Shown here piece by piece: positions 35,743-46,587 of a stretch of DNA of 64,000 nt. A program made the translations under genes and the position numbers. Source of the DNA: Cerrena zonata (taxonomy: Eukaryota > Basidiomycota > Agaricomycetes > Polyporales > Cerrenaceae); assembly GCA_038087015.1 (NCBI GenBank), contig JASBNA010000003.1, positions 2,046,001 to 2,110,000 on the forward strand. The letters are read 5' to 3'. The notes beneath the pieces were generated by a model, which was given only the letters and a program-made list of their open reading frames with translations, was not told the DNA's origin and searched no databases. The stretch's first letter is position 1; each line of letters starts with the position of its first letter.

Positions 35743-38700
35743 TCACACGACCGATGATCGTTGTTTAGAGTGACCTCTGGGTGCGTATCCTATCTCAGAG
35801 GTGTTAGTAGCAAGGAAATTCGGAGCAGCGGCAGGATGAACAGAGGAAGCTGGACGTCGTTGATTTAATGCATTCAGGGATTGAGATTGGCCCCTTTGCT
35901 CCGAAAGCATTGGAGGGACTTCATCTGGAACCGAGGGGAATGCATCGAATATATCTGAGTCATACGGCTCGCCATTCGACCCAGTGGTCTCGATTGAAAC
36001 CCAAGAGGTTGGTCGTTGTTGCAATGTAGACGGAGCAGACGCATTGTGCGAACCGGCAGGCAACGTGAATGGCGAAAGATGAGACGGTGATGGGTCTCTT
36101 GAGCGTAATTTCCCAGCCGACAGACGATTGTCTTCCTCTAAAGGTTTTTTTTAGTGGAGGTCGGTGGAAGGTTCAGATATTGACTCACCAGCATGTTTGT
36201 TCTTCCCTCGTCGCCATAGTCTGTCCATCACCGAGGTTGCGCGGGACAAACCGCTCTCCTTTAGTTTACTCTTCATTGATCTAGTGGAGCTCATAATAGA
36301 GCTGGCATCTGATCCTCCGCCATACATGGACTCTCGGTCATGAGGAGGAACTGGAGGTGGTGGTGAAGGGGGAGCAGAAATATAAACAGAGCTGTCTTCT
36401 GAGGAATTACTCGTGCGAGGGTACGTCCCTGGCATGGTTGGCTTCCTTCGCAAATTAAGATACTTACGAGGGGACTTTGGTGGGGGCGTAGGAGGGATAT
36501 CCTCGTTGGGAATTGAGCGTGAGAGGTTATGGTGCGAGATCGTACGCAGACGAGTCGGAGTTGCGCGCACAGGGCTCGCTGCAGGGGAATGCGAGATGGT
36601 CCGCATTCGTACTGGGGTACCAAGAGACAAACTGGAACGACCTGGCGTCCCATAGTTCTTACGCGACGGCGAATCCGGAGGGGTACCAGCAAGGTAAGGC
36701 AGGCTTGACGATCCAGGGGAAGGCAGTGTCAACGATGGATTCCAAGACTTGGTAAACTGGATTCCCATCTCCTTAGCCAAATCTCTCTCGACTTCGGACG
36801 GTCCATCTCCGTCAACTGCTTCTGGTAGCTCCTGCGTGGGTTCCGCGCGAGACTGTCGGTAATTTGCCAAAGACTCCCGTCGAACGGGTGTCGCAGGAGC
36901 CTCGGGGAGAGGGAAGGCAGGAGGAGGACCAGGGTGTGCAAGTACTCGTCGGTGAGCCTCTTTCTTCTCAGGTGTCGCCGGCTTCTCGGGAGTTGCTAGT
37001 TCCACGGGAGTAACATATTCCTTCTCAGGTGTTGTTGGTCCAGTCGACTGTGACAATGGGCTTGGTTCCATGGGTGTGGGAGGGGGAATACCGGACAACT
37101 GCTGTTCCAGTAGTGCAGCATCCAATACCAGATCAGCAAGATCGCTGAACTTCGGGGAGTCAGGCTCAAGCTTCCTAAAAGTCCTCAAGACATTGACAGT
37201 ACGAGGGGCGGCTGATGTTGGCGCTTCGATAGGGGAATAATTTGCAGAACTTCCAGGCTGTCTAACCTTCTCATGTACGACAGCATGGAACGATAGCTGT
37301 CCATCATGCCTATTGACGGAGAAAAGATCTTCAGATGGGGTAGGGGAAACCAAAGGAGGCAGGTTCTTGCTAGTGGTATTGAAACGCTTGACAGGAGAGC
37401 CAGATGAAGATGCAGTAGTGGCGGGGGAATGGATGGGGTTCCCAGACAACGGTGTAATGGGAGGGGTTGGGTTCTCTGGTCTCGGCGCGGGAATTAACCT
37501 ACCTTGAGTCACGGTCGGCGAAATGAACATTGGATCGACCACAATAATCGCGTCAGAGGTGTCCAACGTCAAACCCTCATCCACAACATCTTCATCGGCG
37601 ACATCCGGTGTTTCGGGGTAGTACGAGGCATCTGATACTTCAGAATGGGCTGTCTGGGGAGTTACAGGTGAGGTAACTTGTGATTGAAAGACAGCGCTGA
37701 GTGGCGGGGTTGGAGAAGAACTCGGCAAGTCAGCTGCAACTGAGGATACCTCAGTTGCCACAGAGACTTCAGAGAAGACGCTGTCGGCAGGGGTGGGGAG
37801 GGGGGACGTGCCAGCGGAAGTGACATCGGGTACAGAGACGCTTTGGATGGAACTGACAGGTGAAACTTCGTCCACCTGGTTTGTGATTGGTAATTCGTCA
37901 ACTGTTGTTGCCCGTAGGGGTGAAGAACCAGTAGACGACACAGCGGATGGAGTATCACGAGGCGAGATAGAAATGTTCGACGGTGTTTCATCATCTGCGG
38001 AAGGAAATTCCTGAACGGGAGAATGACGATCTATCTCGACATGAAGAGCGGCGTTTGGAAATCTGGGAGATGGTGAATGTGGTGGTGAGATTGAAGATTC
38101 ATAAATGGGGGTCCCGTCCACAAGGTCCTCAATGTTCCCTGAAGTACCGGAAGATGCAGGCGATGCCGTCTGCGCCTCTACATGAGGTTCTGACACATTT
38201 GCCGTGGTCGGCGAAGGAGAAGCAGGGGGATCTATCTCCTCGAGTTCTGGTGGACTAGGTGTTTGAGGTGTTTTTGGCTCATGCGACACTACGATAGCAG
38301 GTGCCTCTGGCGCTACAATGTCACCTTCAGGTTGCCAAGGCTCTGCACATGCAGTCTCCGCGACCTCTTCCTCATTCGTCTTCAAAATAGGTGTATCATC
38401 TGACTCGGGTGCTAATTGTGTCTGAGGCAAAACATCAGACACGGCACGGCGTCCTGTGGATGTCATTGTCGACGGCAGCCTGGCCTCTCCATTATCCGCA
38501 TTGAGGAATGGTGGTAATGAATCCTCATCGTAGATATCCAACATTGATGGAGTGACTGGTCTTGAGAATGACATAGACGGTGAAGCTGTATGTGAAGTTG
38601 AGATTGTTCGTCTCCTTGCTGCAGCAATACTCTCTATTGCCGGCTTCGACAGCCCCGGCACACGATTGCCATACAGCTCACCCTTACGCTTTGACGATCC

Positions 38701-38993
38701 ATCGTCAACGGGTGGTGCGCCAATTCCGAAACTACCTCGGGGTACCGGAACAGCGCCCTGCTTCTCGAAGGAGGCTATCTTATCCCGAAGCGTGCCCACA
38801 CGTGAGTTGGTTGGAACGACTGGTGTAGCATGTGTCGTGTGTTGTTCTGGAGTAGTTTTTCGTTGTTCAAGAGCGGCGATACGATCTTTGAGGTTGCCCG
38901 GCAGGACAGGTAGTCGTGTGGATGTCCTGTGTAGTATATGAAGTAAGCATATCTGTTGAAACTTTAGTTATACGACTCAGGGTTGACGTACAT
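35743..38993 (-). CDS. Large Ser/Pro/Thr-rich disordered protein, start codon split by an intron
   Basis: Exons: 38993-38992 (the bases AT), 38926-36189 and 36137-35743; 1044 residues. The start codon is AT|G across a 65-nt intron (GTACGT...CACAG). This gives MTSTRLPVLPGNLKDRIAAL, and no in-frame ATG lies nearby. Two related motifs stand near the N-terminus: NLKDRIAALEQ and TLRDKIASFEK followed by VPVPRGSFGIGAPP. Most of the protein is low-complexity with many SP and TP sites. A better-ordered part near the end includes EVERDLAKEMGIQFTKSWNP and MKSKLKESGLSRATSVMDRL with a basic WRRGKNK. It resembles cytoskeletal or signalling scaffold proteins only in composition; I do not recognise the family. 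No frame problem in 3.1 kb. Confidence 0.75.
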
Positions 38994-39546
38994 TTATCTG
39001 GCGTTGCAAAAGGATTAGACGGAAATGTCTAACAATACTAGAAAGATTGTTGGAAGTGTCAAAGAAGGAAGGTGCTTGGAAAGGATGGTGACGGCGGAAA
39101 TCTAGTGCGAGCTCGAGCCAGCGACCGCAACGGATCTGCGCGTCGAATGAAAGTGTGAAAGCAACCACCAGACACTCTGTTCGAGCTGTCTAAGAGAGCA
39201 ATGGCTGCGACAACGAGCACTGTTGTGGGTTGCTGGGCAGGCTATAGCCTCCTTGATGATGATTGACCAGATCCAAGAGGGGTATATGATGGACACGGTT
39301 CACGACGGTGGGTACAATTGCGCACTCTCCGGCCGTCTATTCCAGACGCCCATTCCTAATGATGTTCAACACAACCGACGGATGTAAACACGAGATATTC
39401 AACTCGTCTAGCCATGACCGCAGTGCAGTGCAGTGTATTCAAGCGAATGTGTAGTGGTCGACATAGACAACCAAGCTCAAGTCTCTCTGCAAAACATAAA
39501 CATATTGCACTGCAGACCCGCATAAGATTGGTATCAATCAAATGAT
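38994..39546. other. Intergenic region between two minus-strand genes
   Basis: The TRF4 3' end and the promoter of the Ser/Pro-rich gene lie here. A short (CAGTG)3 repeat is at 39421-39435. No gene is seen. Confidence 0.45.
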
Positions 39547-41938
39547 TTATATCCCCATATCTACGCCGCCTTTAGACAACCAAAACGACCGCGTTCTCTC
39601 TCTCTTCTCTGAGCCCGAATCCTTCTCAGGTCGGTCTCCATCTACGTCATACTCTGCTTCCTCCTCACTAGTCGCAGCATGAGCATCATGGTCGTCGGGT
39701 CCGACTCGGACGTCACCTAAATGTACAACGGGCGACGCAGAAACATCTGCATCAGGATGTCCATCCGACTCATCTTCACTAGCATCAGATGTGAAGATGG
39801 TATGCTCATCTTGAGACTTTCCTGTCCGTCGTCGTTTGGAAGGTGGCTGGCCCTGTTGGGAATCACGAACATTGGCAATACCATACCTACTTTCCTCTTC
39901 CTCGTCATCGTGCTGTGCTATCGAGTGATCAAATGACTGCTCAGCCTCAGTCTCTTTCCAAGCGGATTTCACGCTCTCTTTTGCCTCGTGCGAAAGAGTT
40001 TCGGGCATTGGCTTATTCGAATTGCCTTTTGGCTTCTTTTCATCCTTCGGCTGCTTCGCGTCGACAAAGACTGGCACCGCAGGCTGCACTCCGAGCATAC
40101 GATGTAGCACTCTGCTATCGTATACCTCTTGTACCACCTTTCGGTGATTCACGGTCTGTGCATAAATAACCATTGTCAGCATCGTCCAGCCTTCAGCGAA
40201 TTCGCTTACCTCCTGTGTGACGCCCATGACTCTCGCAAGAATGCTCAGATCCTCGGGGTCATCATGACGGTATCGGGAATCATGGCGCCCTCGGTGCACA
40301 TTCATAAGACTCGCGCGAGTATAAGCGGCCGCTGTCATCATGCCATGAGCACCGGCGAAGGTTGTGCGCACTTTAAGAATGTTATACGTTCCACGGGAGA
40401 TGTCGTTAGCTGTGATAAATGTCAGCCACCATCTCTCATTAAAGCATAGGTATTCGGAGATGTAGAAATGCTTACATGGATCTCCTGGGTCTTCGATACT
40501 AAGTAACGACCGAGCACGCCAATCTAGCCAGCCTCTCCGTTGCTTGTTATAATATGTGCCACCATTCCTTAAGGAAATGCCGACCTCCTCGTAGTTGAAA
40601 TAGCATCCGTAGAGTTCGAAGAACTCCATGACGAGGACGCCTAGATTTTTCATCGGGTCGATTTCCCCTTGTCTAACCTTGGGGTGCATCTGCAGAAAGC
40701 TTATTGCAAGACAGACGATACTAAAACTTCCGAGACCACCGGTATAGACCTCGTTCATGCTCCGTTGAGCAAGGAACGACTTGATGATGAGTACGAGGGG
40801 ACGAAGAGCGGGTAATTCCCGTAGAAAGTGTTTAATGATCGTTCCCGCAGCAACACCATTTTGCTGGTTTATGCTAATGTCGACGGCGAAACGGCCGTGA
40901 CTGGTAACAAATTTGACGATAGGTACTTTAGCCTTGTCAATGATTGTTACCTTGTCGGCAATGCCTGCTCGCTTGATTGTATGCGCAATTGCACGAAGAA
41001 CGTTGGTAGTTCTACTATAAGCCATAGAATTTGAGAGGACCACGAGGTCTATATCACTAAGGTCGTCCGTTAGTAGTTGTATCAGATAAGTTTAATATTT
41101 ACAAACGTACCCTAGAGGCAAATATAGTTTCGTCTCATAACTTCCAAAGGGCAAGACCTGAGCATCCGGAAAGTCTTCGGTGATAGCGTTTCGTATAAGC
41201 TCGACCGTCAAGGTTCTCAGCTCCTCTTCGATAGGCGTTGGTGAGATATATTGGATAAATGAATCGACTTCTCTATGTAGCCTGAGTCACGTATCAGACG
41301 TCTAAATATTCGCCACCAAGTAACGAAAGAATGATGACATACATTTCAGCCACATTCCGACAACTATCCCAATCCACATCCCATACCCATGGTGCTCTTC
41401 TCGATGCAGCATCAAGCCTCTGCTTTTTGTTATCGTATCCATCACGTAAATCAACCTCGTCCACTTTACGTTTCCGACCGTGACCTCGATCATCATTTGC
41501 AAGCATCCTACCTTTCCCCTTGTCCCATTCGCGTGCATAAGATTCCTTCCCGTTCGCGGAAGGTGAGCCCGCTCGTTGCTTTCCTTTTCCTTTAGTATCC
41601 AGAGCCTCAGGTTCATCCTCCTGTGATTCTGGTTCGTCGTCGAATGCAATGAAATCTGCTTCGAGGAAAGATTGACTTCCGTTGTTTTGGGTGGTACTTG
41701 GACCTGGTGCTGACGAAGGCTCCGCGTCTTGCGAATCTTTCGTGTTTGCACCTTTGGGATTTGAAGGACCAGCTTCGGGCTGTGCATCAGCCTTCTCTTT
41801 CCTCTTCTTGTTCTTCCGTCGCGCCTTGCGGTTTTCGTTCGAGCTTGAAGCACCTACTGAAGTTGCCCTGGAAGCGGAAGGTGTGGCGTTGACAGGTGTC
41901 GTTGAGGGTTCTTTCGGCCCTGGTGGTACAGCAGCCAT
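39547..41938 (-). CDS. TRF4: Non-canonical poly(A) polymerase Trf4/Cid14
   Basis: Five exons: 41938-41343, 41281-41111, 41056-40476, 40409-40210 and 40155-39547; 718 residues, in frame throughout. The enzyme is the catalytic subunit of the TRAMP complex, adding short poly(A) tails to nuclear RNAs so that the exosome degrades them. The nucleotidyltransferase core starts near residue 200 with YISPTPIEEELRTLTVELI. The catalytic block is VLPFGSYETKLYLPLGDIDL with the paired acidic residues of GDIDLVV. RFAVDISINQQNGVAAG holds the further catalytic Asp. The PAP-associated domain shows YTGGLGSFSIVCLAISFLQM and NDISRGTYNILKVRTTF. Both ends are disordered: a basic N-terminus (RKARRKNKKRKEK) that is probably a nuclear signal, and an acidic Ser/Asp-rich tail. 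Confidence 0.95.
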
Positions 41939-42146
41939 GATGAAGGTAGTGAGGAGCCAAGTGAGACAGACAATAGCACTTAGTAGTATGTAGGCGACAA
42001 GAGAAATCAGCAGTCACTATAGAGTCTAAACAGAAATGGAAAGTGGCTGTCCGTATATGGTAGTGTGCTTATTTGGCAAGAGCTTCTCAGCCAAGCAACT
42101 CTGCCTCTAGGTGCTGGGTTGATGGATCTAGATGCTTATTTCACCA

Positions 42147-42225
42147 TCGGATATGGTGTAGTGGCTAACATTATCGCCTCTCATGTGGAACGCGATAGCC
42201 CGGGGTTCAATTCCCCGTATCCGAA
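42147..42225 (+). tRNA. tRNA-Glu (anticodon CTC) with 7-nt intron
   Basis: The sequence folds as a tRNA. Acceptor arm TCGGATA pairs with TATCCGA. The D arm is GTGT/ACAT, the anticodon stem ATCGC/GCGAT, and the T arm CGGGG/CCCCG with loop TTCAATT. The anticodon loop reads C-T-[CTC]-A and then C after removal of a 7-base intron (42184-42190) one base 3' of the anticodon, the standard position. The discriminator base is A. Internal promoters are visible: A box TGGTGTAGTGG and B box GGTTCAATTCC. A T5 run follows at 42237-42241. Read without the intron the anticodon loop would be too large to form. Confidence 0.95.
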
Positions 42226-42236
42226 TTGCATCGTGC

Positions 42237-42241
42237 TTTTT
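42237..42241 (+). terminator. RNA polymerase III terminator of tRNA-Glu
   Basis: Five T residues lie 11 nt after the tRNA 3' end, the usual Pol III stop signal. Confidence 0.8.
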
Positions 42242-42400
42242 ATGATGCGGGCCAATGTATTGGAGCTTGAAGCTTGTAACTTTAAAACCTGATTCTCCTA
42301 CGACTTCACAAAACCAATTCGTCTTAGGATAGAAAAATGAGATAGTGCGCAGCCAAGCTATATTAATAAATAAGCGTATGTACAAAAACATTGTTTATCC

Positions 42401-44174
42401 TCAAAACTATGCAAGGCATTGTCAGTAAAGATCGATACATGTATATTTCATGATACGTACTCTGATTTGGTATGATCCACTGGCTTTCGTCAAATATCTA
42501 ACCCACTTAATACTATTGTAACCGCTTTTCTCAAACACCTTGAGGAAGCGGACGATTAGACCCGAGGCAGTGAACATCAGGACCTGGAAGTCCACATCGA
42601 TAGGCGGTCGTGCCCAGACCTGTCGATGAGTGGTGCTAGTCAGGGAGGCGGTTCCAGAGAAGGAAACTTCTTGTCCTCCTTGGATGCGAGGTATCCTAAA
42701 ATTGATTGAATACTTGAGATGGCCGTGAGATGGGAATGGGTGCTAAGACGTACTTCCACACGACGACATTCTCCGCAGGGACGTACTTGGCTTTGCCAGT
42801 TGCAACTTTGGAATCGACGCTAGTAGTGTTTAGTGGCGTTGGTATCCGAATAACGACATTAGTAGCGGAGAGTTTGTTCCCAAAGTTGGTCTTCACTGTG
42901 ACAATGTACGACACTTGTGATGTACCAATTTCGTTGACCGTAGGAATAACCCTCAACGGGAGTTTGACATTAGATGTTGATCGGTACCTATGAGGATGAG
43001 TCAGAAAATGCGGTCGGTACCTGGGGCACAGGGGCAACACTTACTTCATCAATTCGAACTCGCCGTCCGGCGGAATGAAGCTAATCGTCCGTGTTGAATC
43101 AAACTCGTCCAATTTGACACATTGATGGAACCTGCAATCATCGAGCTCCACCGCGTCCCCTATACCACGCTCATTCTTGTCGATCACGAGTTTATCATTC
43201 AGGCCAAACTTGCATTCCGGTGTTCCTGACAAGTAGGCACGCATGAGGATATGGCCGTCGACATCGGCGCGAAGCACTGTGCCTTTAGCACTCATGCTAA
43301 GGTTTACGGTCTCCACAACGTCAACAAAGGCTTCGTTCTTCTTGTACTTGACATCACCGCGACGCCAGCTAATTGCACCCGTTGCTTGAGTTGTGATCTT
43401 GGATGATTCCTCCTATACTCGATAATAGTGGTCAGTTTAGAAATCATAGTAGATAGGTAGGAATGATATTACGGCGGCTAAATTCGTAGACATTACACTT
43501 TCTGTCGTAATGTAAGTCTTGAGGGTATCAATCTCGCTGTTCTGAGGATATCCGAAATCGATAATTTCTGTAATGCTGTCAGCATCGGTAAGGATGAATA
43601 CCATAGTATAATATACCATCAATAAGTTCATATATAAGAACGAAATTGTTCTTGACAGACTCTTCATCGACCTTTCCGAAGTACGACTTGGCAATCGCGT
43701 TGAAACGATAGCAATATTCAAAGACGAGCGCGGCGTTGGCGTTGCACCTGGTGCTAGATTAGCAATACGGAATATGGATAGCCTGATACTTCTACTCACT
43801 TGGTGACCGCCACAACGTATAGGTTATTCACTCGGACATGAAAGAAACTGGTGGATCCAAGGGTGATGATTGGTGACCGCACATCACTATTCGAGATGAC
43901 TTGGATACGGAATACGTCGGCGATGGAACGTCTATATCGGACTTAGAGTCATGTTTCGAGATTACAAGAAGCACCGTTGTGAACATACTTCAAGTCCGTT
44001 CGGTATAACCTTGAGATGAGAACCTATAAAGCGTCTGTCCTACATGTTCTTGCATTCAATTAGAACCCCGCCGAACGGTACGTACCTCTCCTTTTTGGTT
44101 AAAGATAAAGAATGCCTACGGAATTATCTCAGCATCAGATAATCACAATTCAAATATGCACTTACAGAGATCAT
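42401..44174 (-). CDS. APM4: AP-2 complex medium (mu) subunit
   Basis: Ten exons: 44174-44166, 44115-44086, 44023-43989, 43931-43800, 43747-43617, 43567-43473, 43412-43045, 42987-42754, 42695-42461 and 42406-42401; 424 residues, phases perfect. Mu subunits bind Tyr-based sorting signals and link cargo to clathrin coats at the plasma membrane. The longin-like N-terminus [20 protein letters not shown], then [40 protein letters not shown], and [20 protein letters not shown] are AP-2 mu signatures. The end SYQIRF is typical; Phe and stop come from a 6-nt last exon. Exon 1 holds just 9 nt. Mu1 (AP-1) is the main alternative, but FGYPQNSE and the overall sequence favour mu2. Confidence 0.95.
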
Positions 44175-45103
44175 GGGGTATATTCCTCGTCGAATTCGAG
44201 CTGTGGTTGTCCGAGTGCGAGCGAGTGTGTATGGGGAAAAGAAGCGCTCTCGATCATTAGAGAAGAGACGCGCAGTAAGTCCCGGTCGGGCCGGATCAGT
44301 CGGTCGTGGAGGAGCTGAGGGCTGTTGCTACTGTCTCTTCCTTCTTTGTGCTGTCGTACGGGAGGTTCACCACCATCTGTCCTTGGAGTGGTGCAGAACT
44401 CAGGTACCGAGGTTTTTTCCTGAACCACTGGCTCGGATTTCATGCGGTACAGCTGTCGACATCATGGGAGATGGCGGTATGAAACGGTGTGGTCCCTTTG
44501 AATGGAGCTTAGATTACACGTACTAACTTTGGACCGTCCGCAGGCCATACGGTGTGTATGGTAGCCCAGACAAGGTGTTTGTGCGGAGTTGTTCCTTTAG
44601 ACTTGCTTCTCTTGCACATCCACCTTCTGAATTTAGCCCATTTCGATCAACGGCAGAAACTGCTGACCCCTTAGAAGTGTCTCGAAATTTCACTTTGATT
44701 CAATTGAAAATCCGTTAGAAACTTCTGGTTACGCAGAAGCAGGGATCAATGACTCTCCCAGTATGGTTCGTCAAGTACTAATAGGTCCCGGCGGTATTCA
44801 CGGACAATCGTCGGGTACGTGACCATTGGCTACACATTGGGTATTGCGTATAAGAATCTCCATCGGCTGTCGTGAAGCTGTCTCCTCCCCTGCCTCGTCC
44901 GTGGTCGTCCGGCGGTGCTTACAAGGCGCAGAGAGAAGAGGTAAGACCATTGCCCTTGATTATCATTATCTGCCAGGAAAATAATTGTTAGCCCTGTTCT
45001 CGACCCATCTTAGTAGCCTTTATCTTGTCTTCCCGCTTTCTCCGGTACCAGCCTCTTCTTGTCACAGGCCCTTGTCTCGAGTATTGAGTCCCTATCTGAT
45101 ACA
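44175..45103. other. Divergent intergenic region AP-2 mu / CE16 esterase
   Basis: Both start codons face outward across 929 bp. No further gene is supported. Confidence 0.45.
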
Positions 45104-46587
45104 ATGGTATCAATATTTTGGCAGCTGTTGCTAGTATTCAGTACAGCCACGTTCGTTTCAGCGAAATGGAATACAACTAAGTTCCTATTCACTTTCGGCG
45201 ACTCTTACACTACCGACGGCTTTAATATTTCGGCCGGTGTAGGCTCACCAGTACCCGGATTTGTACGCGATTATCGATTCCCTCATCCGTATTTACAATA
45301 CCAAATCTGATTGTCCAGACTTCCTCTAATGGTCAAAACTGGGTACAATTCCTTGGTATGACACCATTCCAGTGCTTGTCAGATAACGATGTATTCAATC
45401 CTCGAAAACCCCTCCAGGTGGAACATACAACATCACAAATACGAAGGTCCGTTCTTCGCTTCTGAATGGTCGCACGTCTGACGTTTGTTTACACGCCGCG
45501 AACACCAGGTCTTCGACCTTGCATCTGGTGGCGCAACAATCGACGCTGCGCTCGTAGCGCCATTCGAACCCACTGTGCTGTATGCCACCATTCATATCGT
45601 GTTATCCGAGATTTGACAGTCATCAATCCCGTTTCTGGTTTCCTTCTTTCCTAGTTCGATCGTCGACCAAGTCGGGCAGTTCAATAGAATTTTGGCGCCT
45701 AGACCTGTGGGTGCAGAATGGAACGCGTCAAACAGTCTCTTCGCGTTTTGGATCGGAATTAATGACGTGGTTCGTAACATTCTTAAGATCTATATTTGAT
45801 TTTTCTGCTCGCTCATCCAAGCTGTCCGTAAAAGGGAAATTCGTTTGGCTGGGTACGTTGGAATGAATACAGACTCATCATTATCCTTACTCACCGGACG
45901 TATCAGACTAATGTAACATCACAAAGCGATTTTCATCGCATTCTAATGCAAAGATTATTCAGCCAGGTGATTTCTCCATTTCCTACTAATATTTACCAAG
46001 ATAAATCAAGCTCATTCCTTTTTTCTCCGTTTCAGGTGGACAGCCTTGTAAAAGACGGCGCCCGACAGTTTTTATTTTTGACAGTCCCACCTACGAATCG
46101 CGCCCCGTTACTGATTGATCAAGGACCTAAAGTTGTAGCCAGTATCACCGCTGCATTGGCAGATTACAACAACCAACTCGTCGCCAATGTGAAATCACTG
46201 ACACAGCGACATCGGGGCGTCACGGCAAATATCTTCGACACAAGGCCTATCTTCAACACGCTCCTGGACAACGCTGATACTTTCGGATTTGTCAATTCCA
46301 CTGGCTTTTGCGATGCCTACCAAAACGGTACACCGGACATCAATACACAGATCCCACCCTGTGCCCCGGTGTCAAGCTATTTGTGAGTACATGTCAAGAA
46401 AGCGCATGGCAACACCCCCTTCTTATGCGTATTTTTGTTTTATTTTCTGCGCAGCTGGTTGAACTCCCTGCATCCATTGTTCACGGTCCACAAGTAAGCC
46501 GATGGATTCAATTTTTTAGTACATGTGTTGACTTATTTGGTCCGTAGCATCTTGGCAAAAGCTATAGCAACTTTTTTGAGTACCTAA
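45104..46587 (+). CDS. Secreted GDSL-type carbohydrate esterase, CE16-like
   Basis: Ten exons: 45104-45262, 45319-45355, 45418-45446, 45509-45579, 45655-45769, 45835-45852, 45907-45966, 46036-46382, 46455-46493 and 46548-46587; 304 residues, all phases agree. CE16 enzymes remove acetyl groups from short xylo-oligosaccharides and related sugars outside the cell. Residues 1-20 form a signal peptide (LLLVFSTATFVSA). The nucleophile block is FTFGDSYTTDGFN with Ser34, then GGATIDAALVAPFEP, the GIND block (FAFWIGINDVGNSF) and the C-terminal LNSLHP with the catalytic His. The residue three before that His is Asn, where GDSL enzymes often have Asp. Exon 6 is only 18 nt but is needed to read GINDVGNSFGW. 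Potential N-glycosylation sites include NTT, NIS, NIT, NAS and NVT. Confidence 0.9.

Noticed and set aside
37662..37994. Antisense and alternative frames inside the Ser/Pro-rich gene
   Set aside because: Low-complexity coding sequence leaves other frames open; the main frame is continuous for 2.7 kb.
42147..42225. Reading the tRNA with a CAT anticodon and no intron
   Set aside because: The anticodon loop would have 14 bases; the 7-nt intron at the standard position gives a perfect fold.
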